Below, in pieces: positions 43,801-51,552 of a stretch of DNA of 64,000 bases. The stretch is taken from contig NZ_JAALCR010000001.1 in NCBI RefSeq assembly GCF_011065895.1, positions 310,001 to 374,000 on the forward strand. The letters run 5' to 3'. Origin of the DNA: Paludisphaera rhizosphaerae. Its GTDB lineage: Bacteria > Planctomycetota > Planctomycetia > Isosphaerales > Isosphaeraceae. A program made the position numbers and the translations under genes. Every line of letters begins with the position of its first letter. The first letter of the stretch is position 1. Under the pieces are notes generated by a model. That model was given only the letters and a program-made list of their open reading frames with translations. It made no database searches and was not told the DNA's origin.

Positions 43801-43976
43801 TCCTGCACCGCGCGGGAGGCGGCGTCGATCGCCTTCAGGCCCTTGCTCGGCCCGTTCGTCGCGTCCTCCAGCCGCTGGAGCGCCTTCTGCCCCTGCGCCC
43901 CCAGGTCGTTGAGGGCGCGCTTGACGACCTCGGAGTCCTTGGTGGTGAAGCGGACGCTGACGGTCTTCTGGGCCAT
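40806..43976 (-). CDS. tail tape measure protein
   Basis: A 1056-residue protein with the typical tape-measure N-terminus (YGLLQAKIKLTTETAAEYE, LYTRLATSSRELGRSQ, SGRLQGDEFRSVMENM, KGMGVTVEQLRELSKQGKLTSQQVVDALL), a coiled-coil centre (about 380-520) and a Gly/Ala-rich region with hydrophobic segments (about 560-700). It sets tail length and probably helps DNA ejection. At roughly 1.5 Angstrom per residue a tail of about 160 nm would be expected; that is a general rule, not measured here. Confidence 0.9.
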   Translation of the reverse strand: MAQKTVSVRFTTKDSEVVKRALNDLGAQGQKALQRLEDATNGPSKGLKAIDAASRAVQDQFRQMARQAAGAFAVREVVRAVDGYGLLQAKIKLTTETAAEYEFAQKRLYELAQRNRNSLDATVTLYTRLATSSRELGRSQSDMLQVVDTLQKAIRIGGSTSVEAAAGVIQLSQALASGRLQGDEFRSVMENMTRVAQAIAKGMGVTVEQLRELSKQGKLTSQQVVDALLSQGEAIRNEFGTLPKTVAESFTQLTNSLQRAGGEFGPLNALIRGAGVYLTTLAEQVDYLTGAYQRLFGLLQGFSDRDLVALVGEKTLESKELERFIAQAEAQAASGPYGGPGAGPAREKLDQVRAEIAKAQAELDRRAAAFRNSLETPPKPPGGGGAGGDGSGAGGSAAGKARTRDYEDYLDAQQRELDQVRRLADAQSRSAQEYERVKGLIEAENEVLQVKNALARGETRLTEEQEARLMDLARARAAEQRALDAAVESQRRAEQERRRAIEKAREDAERPFIQAGERIQDAFADAFENIFSGGVDSFSDLGDAIRKIMLRTAAEVAAAMVFRPVIGGVLGGIVPGLGAVAGGGGGAGGGYQAPSSSGVGAIASNLGGLSSAYNFLTGASGANLGGLFAKASMSSGIGSPTTAQLLGQYFTPAAGLAGFGGNYLANALFGQRGIGATVGGTLGGIGGTVLGGLAGAGAFGTTLGTLLGSWGGPVGALAGSFLGNAVGGLFGGGGVKHPAASFEGYTDASGALGGLSYLSKHMGTEGVQSMAEQVGAMLQLVSAFSGASLAGRQLIGVLTQSGGSRLSLDGRDYAFDRGDESSYAEALRRLSYDAAKSAGVLDGPLVDALEAVRTQGRTAAEVIQAVADRLEYVAGLQAFKDQLNLDPNLSTADPEAIFRSVRDAAASTYDKAFQGDATARAQVQQASTDYLNAAIGYYGRGTPGYDEANRTVQAYLDLLIGLAPRGYADGGVASGTVLVGERGPELLTLGRPSRVYSNDETRRMLRAAGGDDSLAREFRAYRSQSASETTQLREGLAALAAEFRTMGALLRRAASA

Positions 43977-43979
43977 GCG

Positions 43980-44591
43980 CTACTCCGTCGCCGCCGCGTT
44001 GCGGCGGTCGCGCTTGTCCCACTCGGAGACGATCAGTTCGGGCAGGCGGGCCTCCCAGTTCGCGGCCAGGCGGCCGAATTCGAGCCGCTTGCGGATATGC
44101 ACCTGGCGATAGAGGAGGAACATCACCTGCGACTTGCCCCATTTCGAGTGCAGGACCAGCAGGGCCACTCCCGGCTTGCGCGTGGGGACGAAATCGAGCG
44201 CGCCGCGGAAGTCGCCGGGGCGGAGGCGGCGGTTCCCCTTGCGGCCCACGGCGGGGGTCGGGACGGCCAGCCAGCGGGCGCCGTTGCGGCCGGAGATGAT
44301 CGCGCCGTCCTCGAAGGCGGCGATCGCCCTGGGCCACTTGCTGTAGACGGTGGAGGCGGCGCGGAAGCTGCCGACGCGGCGGGCCGGGTAGACCTGCGAC
44401 TGCCAGGTCTTGGAGACGCTCTTGCCGGGCCTCGCGTCGCGGTCGAGCCCGGCCTTCACGGTCTGGGCGCGGATCTGGCGCTTCAGGCCGTTGGACGCGA
44501 CGCGCACGGCGGACTTGGTCGCCCAGCCGCCGTCGTTCCGCTCGCGCTTCATGTGCTCCTCAAGGTTTCCTTCGATCGCCGCCCTGAACAT
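43980..44591 (-). CDS. DUF6441-type tail/head-tail protein
   Basis: A 203-residue protein resembling the DUF6441 family seen beside tape-measure genes. It has AAIEGNLEEHMKRE at the start, a YPARRVGSFRAASTVYSKWP segment, WLAVPTPAVGRKG and a final LLYRQVHIRKRLEFGRLA. It lies 3 bp upstream of the tape measure gene and overlaps the -1 frame of the tail chaperone by 32 bp. The function is presumed to be tail assembly. Confidence 0.65.
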   Translation of the reverse strand: MFRAAIEGNLEEHMKRERNDGGWATKSAVRVASNGLKRQIRAQTVKAGLDRDARPGKSVSKTWQSQVYPARRVGSFRAASTVYSKWPRAIAAFEDGAIISGRNGARWLAVPTPAVGRKGNRRLRPGDFRGALDFVPTRKPGVALLVLHSKWGKSQVMFLLYRQVHIRKRLEFGRLAANWEARLPELIVSEWDKRDRRNAAATE

Positions 44592-45449
44592 GCCGCTCCG
44601 CCTCCCTCTTCTTCCGTTCCAATTCCGCCTCGGCGGCCGTCATGGCCGCGAAGGCGTCCATCATGATCGCCGCCTGGTCCATCGTCCCGCCCGCCTCGGG
44701 CAGGTGCCCGGCGCCCATCCCCGGCGCGGCGAGGCGCCACAGCCGGAGCGTCTCCCAGTCGCCGCCCGTCAGGCGGAGCCGGGGGTTTTCGTCGTACCAG
44801 TCGCCGAGGACGTCCCAGCCGTCGAGCCCGTCGGGGGGCCGTCCGCCGCCGCCGAATTCGCCGGGGTTCCGGGCGACGGCGACGGCGATTCGGAGTTTTT
44901 TTCCGCGTCCGCGGGCAGGTAGAGCAGGTCCATGATCCGCAGGCCCAGCGCGAACGCGTCCATCCAGCCGAGCCGCTCAAGCGCGGCCTCGGTCAGCGCG
45001 CCGTCGGGCCCGAATTGCAGCTCGACGCCTTCGAGCGACTTGAGGAACCGCCTGCAGGCCAGCGGCAGGCGCAATTCGGCGTACTCCGCCTGCATCGCCA
45101 GCAGGTCGCCCAGCGGCGGCCATTCGGGCGCGAGCTGGCGGACCAACGCGTCGTAGTCGCGCAGCAGCTGATCGGGCGCGCCGGACGCGATCGATTCCAC
45201 CTGCTCGACGATTTCGAGCAGCTCGGCGCGCTGGGATTCCTCCACGATTCCCGCGATCCCCGCCCGGACGGCCTGGCGGACCTCCGCGGCCGAGGGGTTG
45301 CGCAGGCCGTGGCGGGCCAGGTCGGCGTGGTACTTCGCGCGGGTGCGGATCGTCGGCACCGCGAGCATGGCGGTGCGCCCGCCCCCGCCGGATACGGCGG
45401 GGAGGGCGTGGGGGACGAGTTCGTCGGTCGATATCGGCAACATGCTCAC
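44560..45449 (-). CDS. tail assembly chaperone, -1 frameshift product (gpGT-like)
   Basis: Slippage at A-AAA-AAC (44895-44901) moves translation into the -1 frame, which stays open for about 110 more codons to the TGA at 44560. The new segment reads LRIAVAVARNPGEFGGGG..., then LDGWDVLGDWYDENPRL, then LPEAGGTMDQAAIMMD and a Lys/Glu-rich end (AELERKKREAERHV), clearly protein-like and lacking its own start. This matches the lambda G/GT scheme, in which a minor frameshifted chaperone links the tail tube subunits to the tape measure. The zero-frame and -1-frame products share the first ~183 residues. Confidence 0.75.
44769..45449 (-). CDS. tail assembly chaperone (gpG-like), zero-frame product
   Basis: A 226-residue protein, helical and acidic in its first 185 residues (HADLARHGLRNPSAAEVRQAV, PPLGDLLAMQAEYAELRLPLACRRFLKS, LGLRIMDLLYLPADAEKN). 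After the slippery codons the zero frame becomes a Ser/Pro/Gly-rich tail (SESPSPSPGTPANSA...), which looks like a non-folded extension. Its place between tail tube and tape measure is that of lambda gpG. Confidence 0.75.
   Translation of the reverse strand: MSMLPISTDELVPHALPAVSGGGGRTAMLAVPTIRTRAKYHADLARHGLRNPSAAEVRQAVRAGIAGIVEESQRAELLEIVEQVESIASGAPDQLLRDYDALVRQLAPEWPPLGDLLAMQAEYAELRLPLACRRFLKSLEGVELQFGPDGALTEAALERLGWMDAFALGLRIMDLLYLPADAEKNSESPSPSPGTPANSAAADGPPTGSTAGTSSATGTTKTPGSA
44895..44903 (-). promoter_or_regulatory. -1 ribosomal frameshift site A-AAA-AAC
   Basis: On the minus strand the zero-frame codons are GAA AAA AAC, so the heptamer A AAA AAC is phased exactly as X XXY YYZ. Seven A residues in a row are unique in this GC-rich gene. 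The Asn codon AAC in the A site is a standard slippery configuration. Confidence 0.8.
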
Positions 45450-45452
45450 CCC

Positions 45453-46601
45453 CTACCAGAAGCAGACGAACGCGCCGGCGTCGGCGTCGGGGGCGACGAA
45501 GCCCAGCTCGACCACGTCCAGCCCGTCGCGGTCGCCCGGCGCGTAGCCGGAGAACTGCGCCGCCGGGACGGTCACGGCGATCCGGTTGCCGACCCCCGTG
45601 CCGACGCGGGCGTGGACCTGCCGGCGCACCCCGTCGCGGTAGTCGAGGAAGTAGTCGCGGTCGGCGATCAGCGTCTCCTGCGGGTTCAGCGAGCCGGCCG
45701 TCTGGCGGGCCGTGATGATCGCGTAGTCGAAGGCCTCCTTGGCGTTGGGGTTGTCGGGCATGACGATCTGGTTGCCCATGTCGAGCGTGAACTGCTGGAT
45801 CGCCTCGGCGCGGCGGTCGACCTTGAACGCCGAGTTCTTGTAGACCGGCACGACGGTGTTGACGAACGCCGCCGCCGGCACCGCCGCGTCCTCCTTCGAG
45901 GCCAGCATGCCGGTGAACGTCCAGTCGACGTACGGGGCCTCGCCGGAGGGCATGGTGATCACGCCGGTGCCGCGGCAGCCGGTCATCTTGTAGAGCAGCC
46001 CGTCGCGGTAGGCGTACAGCGTCAGGCTGGGGATCGAGACCGACGCGGGCCTGTACAGCACGTTGGCCGGGATCTGGTAGCTCGTGGTGGTGGTCAGGTT
46101 GCCGCCGAGCGTGTCGGTCAGGCCCGCCAGTTTGGCGGCGGAATAGTCGGCGACGACGCTGTTCCCCTGGACCGCGCCGGTGAAGGCGACCGGCATGCCG
46201 CGATAGGCCTGCGCCGTGGAGGACGCGGACGCGCCGAGCGTCGCGGCGGACGGGCTCGCGCCGGAGGCCAGCGCCTCGGGGGCGACGGGGACGGCGGCGG
46301 CGGTGATCTGCTCGGCCCAGCCGGAGGCCTTGAACAGCTTGCCGATCTCCGGCGGGGTCGCGGCCGCGCCCGATCCCTTCAGGTAGGTGCGGAAGCTGAC
46401 CTGCACGTTCGTGCCGCCGACCAGCGGGGCGCTGCCGTCGAGCGAGCCGGTGTGCTCGTTGGTGGTGACGAGGCGGGTGTTGGGGGCGAGCTGCAGGTTC
46501 TCGACCTTCACCGCGTCGGTGGAGCCGGCGGGGGCGGCGTCCACGCCCTCGGTGGACTCGATCTTCGCCAGCAGGACGGCGTTTCTGGTGCGTAATGCCA
46601 T
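45453..46601 (-). CDS. major tail tube protein
   Basis: A 382-residue protein with the tail-tube N-terminus ALRTRNAVLLAKIESTEGVDAAP and the ...VSFRTYLKGSG... strand, then a longer beta-rich body with repeated LTTTTSYQIPANVLYR and CRGTGVITMPSGEAPYVDWTFTG segments. Its position, 4 bp upstream of the tail chaperone gene, is as in lambda (gpV then G/GT). At 382 residues it may carry an extra surface domain compared with short tube proteins. Confidence 0.78.
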   Translation of the reverse strand: MALRTRNAVLLAKIESTEGVDAAPAGSTDAVKVENLQLAPNTRLVTTNEHTGSLDGSAPLVGGTNVQVSFRTYLKGSGAAATPPEIGKLFKASGWAEQITAAAVPVAPEALASGASPSAATLGASASSTAQAYRGMPVAFTGAVQGNSVVADYSAAKLAGLTDTLGGNLTTTTSYQIPANVLYRPASVSIPSLTLYAYRDGLLYKMTGCRGTGVITMPSGEAPYVDWTFTGMLASKEDAAVPAAAFVNTVVPVYKNSAFKVDRRAEAIQQFTLDMGNQIVMPDNPNAKEAFDYAIITARQTAGSLNPQETLIADRDYFLDYRDGVRRQVHARVGTGVGNRIAVTVPAAQFSGYAPGDRDGLDVVELGFVAPDADAGAFVCFW

Positions 46602-46607
46602 GGTCGA

Positions 46608-46799
46608 CTACTCCTTCTGTTCGGTGGTTTTCTTGGGGCGGCCCAGCGGCGCGGCGGACGGGACGCGCCGGACCATCCGGTCCTGCAGGTGCGGGTCGTG
46701 CTCGGGGTGGATCGCCTCCGGGTCCTCGCCGGTGAAGGTCGTCTTGCACTCGGCCGGCGGGGCGGCGAGGGTCTTGTTGGGCGGGATCTGGTCGGTCAT
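46608..46799 (-). CDS. small hypothetical protein, 63 aa
   Basis: A short, hydrophilic, Pro/Lys-rich protein between the tail terminator and tail tube genes (6 bp before the latter). No family was recognised; it contains HPEHDPHLQDRMVRR and ends KKTTEQKE. It could be a small tail or head completion accessory. Confidence 0.5.
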   Translation of the reverse strand: MTDQIPPNKTLAAPPAECKTTFTGEDPEAIHPEHDPHLQDRMVRRVPSAAPLGRPKKTTEQKE

Positions 46800-46825
46800 G
46801 GGCGTCTCCTTTGCCGGTTCCTGGG

Positions 46826-47266
46826 TTACGACGGGCCGACCGCGTACGGGTCGCCCTGCCTGGTGAAATAGCGGATCTCGAATTCGACGGCGAAGTAGGC
46901 CGTCGGCGTCTCCATGCCGTCGCGGTCCACGTCGAACGCCGCGGCCGTCTCGGTCACGTCCTGGGCGAATCCGCCCAGCGTGTAGTCGTCGTTCAGCGCC
47001 CGCACGACGCGGGCGTAGAGGTCGTTGTTCGCCGCGGCGAGCGTGTCGCGGCCGGGGGTCTGGACGTAGCCTTCGACCGTCACGGCCATGCGGTAGTCGG
47101 TCGCCCCGTGCGTGCCCGAGTCGGCGGACTGGTCCCCCTCGATCACGTTCAGCGTCGGATAGTCCTGGACTTCCGCCTCCAGGTCGCGCTCGACGCGCAC
47201 GCCGGCCAGGCCGGCGAGCGTGGCGACGAGGTTCTGGAGGATCTGCTCGCGGACGGGGACGGGCAT
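46826..47266 (-). CDS. tail terminator-like (minor tail protein Z/U type)
   Basis: A 146-residue protein starting MPVPVREQILQNLVATLAGL, an N-terminal helix typical of tail terminator proteins, followed by a mixed alpha/beta body (YRMAVTVEGYVQTPGRD, LYARVVRALNDDY) and ending near FEIRYFTRQGDPYAV. It lies between head-tail joining and tail tube genes, the canonical slot for the protein that caps the tail and stops tube growth. Confidence 0.7.
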   Translation of the reverse strand: MPVPVREQILQNLVATLAGLAGVRVERDLEAEVQDYPTLNVIEGDQSADSGTHGATDYRMAVTVEGYVQTPGRDTLAAANNDLYARVVRALNDDYTLGGFAQDVTETAAAFDVDRDGMETPTAYFAVEFEIRYFTRQGDPYAVGPS

Positions 47267-47269
47267 CGA

Positions 47270-47593
47270 TCAGGCCCCCCGCTCAACGTAGAGCCGCCAG
47301 GCGAGGTTCTCCTCGTCCGGCTCGGCCTTGGTGACCTTGTAGCTCTCCAGGCCGACGTGCAGGACGTCGCCCCGCGTCGGCCGGGCGGGCAGGTCGGCGC
47401 GCGGCGCGTCGAACCGCAGGGCCGGGGCGCTCGCGCCGGTCTGGCCCAGGGCGAACCCCGCGTCCACGCGCTCCGCGACGCGGACCGCCCGCAGGGGGAC
47501 GGACGGCCCGCCCGCGTGGGGCGTGAACGTCGCGTCCACGCCCAGGTTGGGGTCGGCGAAGAGCGCGGAGAGCGCGGCGGCGAACGCGGTCAT
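47270..47593 (-). CDS. head-tail joining protein
   Basis: A 107-residue beta-rich protein (VPLRAVRVAERVDAGF, TRGDVLHVGLESYKVTKAEPDEENLAWRLYVERG). The ending, a strand pair that repairs a dimension or unit (YKV...PDEENLAWRLYVE), recurs in head-tail joining proteins of lambda-related phages. It sits 3 bp upstream of the tail-terminator gene. Confidence 0.65.
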   Translation of the reverse strand: MTAFAAALSALFADPNLGVDATFTPHAGGPSVPLRAVRVAERVDAGFALGQTGASAPALRFDAPRADLPARPTRGDVLHVGLESYKVTKAEPDEENLAWRLYVERGA

Positions 47594-47603
47594 GCGGCCC
47601 GGC

Positions 47604-47948
47604 CTACGACGTGAAGGAGCCGTTGAGGCGGACGCGGCCGATCGTCTCGCCCGCGCCGCTCCCCACGGCCAGCACGGCCGCGCCGATCAGCTTGTTGCCG
47701 CTCGACGTGGTGGTGCAGGCCTTGGCGGAGTTGTCCCAGTAGACCAGCGCGCCGACCGTCCAGGCCTGCGAGGCGGCCTTCTTCAGGTCCCAGACGCCGA
47801 CCGTCGAGGCCTCGACCGCGGCGCCGTTGCCGGCCTTGCCCTGGGCGACGCCGAAGATCGAGCCGACCAGCAGGCCCTCGCCCGATTCGACCGCGTAGGG
47901 GGCGGCGAGGGTGATCGTCTCGCCGGGTTGGATGAAAGTGGATGCCAT
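47604..47948 (-). CDS. DUF2190-family head decoration-like protein
   Basis: A 114-residue DUF2190 protein (GETITLAAPYAVESGEGLLVG, AWTVGALVYWDNSAKACTTT, GRVRLNG). DUF2190 proteins lie downstream of capsid genes and are considered head decoration or fibre-like proteins. It follows the protease-capsid gene by about 50 bp. Its strong similarity to the N-terminal domain of the SGNH fusion at 34455-36068 shows that one arose by duplication of the other. Confidence 0.78.
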   Translation of the reverse strand: MASTFIQPGETITLAAPYAVESGEGLLVGSIFGVAQGKAGNGAAVEASTVGVWDLKKAASQAWTVGALVYWDNSAKACTTTSSGNKLIGAAVLAVGSGAGETIGRVRLNGSFTS

Positions 47949-47998
47949 GTTCGGTGTCTCCTATCGATGTCGATGTTGCGTTGCGTCGTCGTCGGGGC

Positions 47999-50044
47999 TT
48001 ACGCGCCGGCGTTGGTGAGCGCGCCCACCGTGTCGATCGCGCCGACGCCGTAGTCGAGGCGGATCTTCCACTCGGTGCCGTCGACCCGGAAGCCTTCCTT
48101 CGTCTCCAGGTACGGCTCCTGCTGGCCGTCCAGGAACGCCACCTCGATCACGGGCGCGACCGACGGGTCGGCGAACAGGTAGCGGCGGGTGCCGGTCAGG
48201 CGCGGCGTGTCGACCACGTCGTTGAACAGGCCGGCGACCTTGTTCGGCACCTGGAACTTGCTGGTGACGTCCGGGTCGTACTGCGCGCCGTTCAGGATCT
48301 TGGCCGCGCCGCCGAGGCCGATCGGCACCGCCAGCACGGACGGGCGGATGTCGAGGTAGTCGTTGCCCGACTGGTCCTTCTGCGACGCCATGAGCACGCG
48401 GTCGGCGTCGAGGCCGGCCACGCCGAGCGCCGAGCCCGTCCCGATGTTGCCGCGGCTGGCGTGGAACAGCGTGTTGCCGTCGGGCATGGTCGGCCCCAGG
48501 CCGGAGTTGAGCGCCAGCAGGGCGTAGACGTCGGCCTCGATGGACAGCTTCGCCGCGCGGCCGAGCTGGGACGCCAGCCGGTCGAACGCGCCCATGTCGT
48601 CGTTGATGATCGCCTGGCGGGTCAGGGCGATGATGTTGCCGAAGGTCTCCGCCTTGATGCCCTGCTTGGTCGCGTCGCCGATCGGCTTGTTCTTGAACTC
48701 GCCGTTCTCGTTCACCTTGTCGAGCTTGCCGAAGCTGCCCAGGCGGTAGCGGTTGTGGACGCGGAAGTCGGAGACGCTGCCGACGGCGCAGAAGCGGCGC
48801 CAGGTGTCGGGGGCGGTCGCGTACGCCGCGAGCAGGATTTTGTGCATCGCGGTCTCCAGGATGACGGGGAAGTCGCTGGTCCCCTGGTATCCCGCCGCGC
48901 GCAGGTTGAACGCGGCGCCGGCGACGTCCATCTTGTTCATGCCGCGGGTCTTGACCCCGGCCCGCTCCGCGCAGTCGCGGGCGAGGTCGAAGAGGGAGAG
49001 GCCGCGGCTCTCGCCCGGCTCGACCTTGGCCTTGGTGTGATCCTCGACCAGCTTCTGCTGGCCGGCCTTGGCGACGATCCAGTCGGTCGCGCCGCGCACG
49101 AATTTGTCGTGCTCCTGGTCGCCGAGCATGACGTGGGAGCGAATCTCGCCGGGCCGGTCGGACTTCTCGGCCAGCAGCGTCAGGGCGCGTTCGCGGGCCT
49201 TGTCGACGGTCGCGCCGTCGGCGATCAGCTTGTCCACGTCCGCCTGCGCCATGCCGGCGGCGCGGCCGATCTTGACGATCTCGGCGGCGCGGTGGCGCTC
49301 CGCCTTCACGGCGTCGGCGGGGTCGGCCGGGGCCGGGGACGAAACGGCGGCCGGCGGGGTCTCCGCCGGGGCGGCACGGGTCGGGGTCGGGGCGCCTTCG
49401 GCGGGCTGCGCTTCGGGCGTGTTGGCGGTCTCGGTGGCTTGGGGCATGGCTCTCTCTTTCGTGGAAGGAAGGTTGATGATTCGGCAGGGGTAGGCGCTCC
49501 GTTCGTCCGCGCGGCGGCCCGCGCCGGGGTCGGCGGGGATGGGGACGAAGGAGATTTCGTACGGCTCCCAGTCGGTCGCGCGCCACTGGTCGGGGCCGTC
49601 GTCGCGCACGGTCTTCTCGTACTCGTGGGGGATGTACCCCATCGAGACGTGGCGGATGATGCCGGCCTCGATCTTGCGCAGGATCGCGGCCGTCTCCGGG
49701 CCGTCGTCGATGATCACCTCGCACTCGCCCTCGCCGTTGCGCATCCGGGCCGTGCCCGGCACGACGGCCCCGATCACGTCGTCGAGGTCGTGGGAGCTGT
49801 GGGCGTTGAGCACGCTCGCGCCGGCGTTCAGGCGGGAGAGGCGCACGGCGTTCCCGCCGGTCTCCAGCTCCTCGTCGTAGGACTTGCCGCTGCGCCAGTC
49901 GTAGCGGCGGACCTTCGCGCCGGTGGTGAACACCACCTTGAAGCGGTTCCTCGGGGCCTCGGCCCCGTCCCGCGCCTCGGCGCGCAGGACGCGGGCCTCG
50001 ATGTGCTGCATGGGCAGGTCAATCGTCTGATTCGGATTCGGCAT
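47999..50044 (-). CDS. prohead protease-major capsid protein fusion
   Basis: A 681-residue polyprotein. Residues ~1-180 form an HK97-type prohead protease (FKVVFTTGAKVRRYDWRSGKSYDEEL, NAHSSHD with a candidate catalytic His/Ser, SMGYIPHEYEKT, WEPYEISFVPIPADPGAG). A Pro/Ala/Glu linker spans about 200-260, followed by a scaffold-like helical stretch. From about residue 330 comes a Mu-gpT-like/HK97-fold major capsid protein (FPVILETAMHKILLAAY, NIIALTRQAIINDDMGAF, LALNSGLGPTMPDGNTLFH, RYLFADPS). The protease would cut itself free during head assembly. There is no separate capsid gene in the window. Confidence 0.8.
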   Translation of the reverse strand: MPNPNQTIDLPMQHIEARVLRAEARDGAEAPRNRFKVVFTTGAKVRRYDWRSGKSYDEELETGGNAVRLSRLNAGASVLNAHSSHDLDDVIGAVVPGTARMRNGEGECEVIIDDGPETAAILRKIEAGIIRHVSMGYIPHEYEKTVRDDGPDQWRATDWEPYEISFVPIPADPGAGRRADERSAYPCRIINLPSTKERAMPQATETANTPEAQPAEGAPTPTRAAPAETPPAAVSSPAPADPADAVKAERHRAAEIVKIGRAAGMAQADVDKLIADGATVDKARERALTLLAEKSDRPGEIRSHVMLGDQEHDKFVRGATDWIVAKAGQQKLVEDHTKAKVEPGESRGLSLFDLARDCAERAGVKTRGMNKMDVAGAAFNLRAAGYQGTSDFPVILETAMHKILLAAYATAPDTWRRFCAVGSVSDFRVHNRYRLGSFGKLDKVNENGEFKNKPIGDATKQGIKAETFGNIIALTRQAIINDDMGAFDRLASQLGRAAKLSIEADVYALLALNSGLGPTMPDGNTLFHASRGNIGTGSALGVAGLDADRVLMASQKDQSGNDYLDIRPSVLAVPIGLGGAAKILNGAQYDPDVTSKFQVPNKVAGLFNDVVDTPRLTGTRRYLFADPSVAPVIEVAFLDGQQEPYLETKEGFRVDGTEWKIRLDYGVGAIDTVGALTNAGA

Positions 50045-51548
50045 CGGTGCGGCCCTCCTTGGCTGCGGCTGGTTTCTCGGTCTTGTCGGCCTGCATCGCG
50101 CCGCTGCGGGCGGTCTTGCGCGGGTCGGCGTCGGAGACGACGCCCCGGGCGTCCATCTTCTTGTTGTAGGCGGCGATCTCGTCCAGCTGATCGTCCGGGT
50201 CGTAGCCCCGCTCGGCGACCATCTGGGCCCAGGTCAGCGCGCCGGTGCGCACGGCCAATTCGGCGGCCATGCCGTCCTTGTACGGGTCCACCATCTGGAA
50301 CGGCGGGCAGGACCATTCGACCGAGTAGTCGACGGCGGAGATCAGGCCGGCCAGGTAGGCGCGGTCGATGAAGCGTCGCCAGACGGGCCCGCAGAGCTGC
50401 GGGATCAGCACCTGCCAGCGGACGTATTCCACCCAGGCCCGAAACTCCAGCAGCCCGTGGCGCAGGGAGGAATAGTTGACCTGGCTGAGGTCGCCGGTGA
50501 GCTGCTCGTAGGTCACGCCCAGGCCGGCGGCGATCGAGCGCAGCCGCGCCGCCAGGTCGGCGGAAAAGTTGCCGCTGGCGGGCGGGTTGTTGAACTGGAC
50601 CTGCTCGCCGGGGCGGAGATACGGCACCATCCCCGGCGACATCTCCTCGATCACGGCCCCGGTCTGCGGATTCCTCTTCACGTCGCCCATCGTCGGGCCT
50701 TCGACCCCCTCGGCCTGGGTCACGATCATGGCGATGCAGGCTTCCATCTGCTTGCGCACGAGGTCGGCCTCGTCGTAGTTGTCGAGGTCGTACATCTTCA
50801 TCAATGTTGCGACGAACTCGGTCACGCCGCGCACCTGCCCGGGCCGGTCCACGTCGTAGACGTGCAGGACCTGCTCGGCGGGGACGCGCACGCTCGCCAG
50901 GGCGGCCGTCGAGAACATCCGCTCGCCGGGATGTCGGGTCCACATCCAGTAGGCGACGCGACGGCCGATCGCGTCGAACTCGACCCCCTGGACGATGCGG
51001 CGGCCGCCGGCCAGCTCCAGGTTCTTGGACGAATCGATGAAGTCCCCCTCCAGCACCTACAGCTGCATCGGCAGGGCCAGGCCGTCGCCGGGGCGGCGGT
51101 CGCGGAAACGCACGAGCGCCTCGCCGCGCTCGTACATCGTCTTGGCGACCAGGTTCTCGACGCCGTAGAAGTCGAAGCGGCCGTCCGCGTCGCACTGGAG
51201 CGACTCGAAGTGTTCCTTCCAGGCGGCCGTGATCTGCTTCTGCAGTCGCGGCGATTTCGCCTTCGATCGCGGGGTGATGCCGGCGCCGACGACGTTGACG
51301 TGGAACGTGCGCTTGGCCTTCTTGCCGTGGGGGTTGTTCCGCACCAGGTCGCTGGCGCGCTCGCGGAGCCTGCCGCCGGCGGAGGCGATCTCGGCGTTGG
51401 CGGAGCTGCCCGCCGCCCGCCAGTTCTCGGTGCGGCGGCCCGTCTTGGCCCCGTCGTAGGACCGGATCAGCTCCATCTTCATGCGGGCGGCATGGCGCTG
51501 CAGGCCGCGCTTGGGGTCGAAATAGGCGATCAGTTCGTCCAGCCACAT
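50019..51548 (-). pseudogene. portal protein (lambda family) with an in-frame TAG
   Basis: A 509-codon lambda-type portal. The N-terminus (LIAYFDPKRGLQRHAARMKM, RERASDLVRNNP, KAKRTFHVNVVGAGI) and body (DAIGRRVAYWMWTRHPG, LHVYDVDRPGQVRGVTEF, EQVQFNNPPASGNF, LTGDLSQVNYSSLRHGLLEFR) are complete. A TAG at 51057-51059 (codon 164) lies in PMQL-stop-VLEGDFID. Portals of this family read QLQ(V/L)LE there, so the likely ancestor is CAG. Nothing else is broken. If the codon stops translation, no head can form; a GTG right after could restart translation but without the N-terminal part. It overlaps the capsid gene by 26 bp. Confidence 0.85.
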
Positions 51549-51552
51549 GCGC

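Noticed and set aside
39226-44337. 1703-residue open frame on the minus strand
   Set aside because: Only its last ~527 codons (from 40809) are real coding sequence; the rest is an out-of-frame, Arg/Gly-rich shadow of the tape measure and neighbouring genes.
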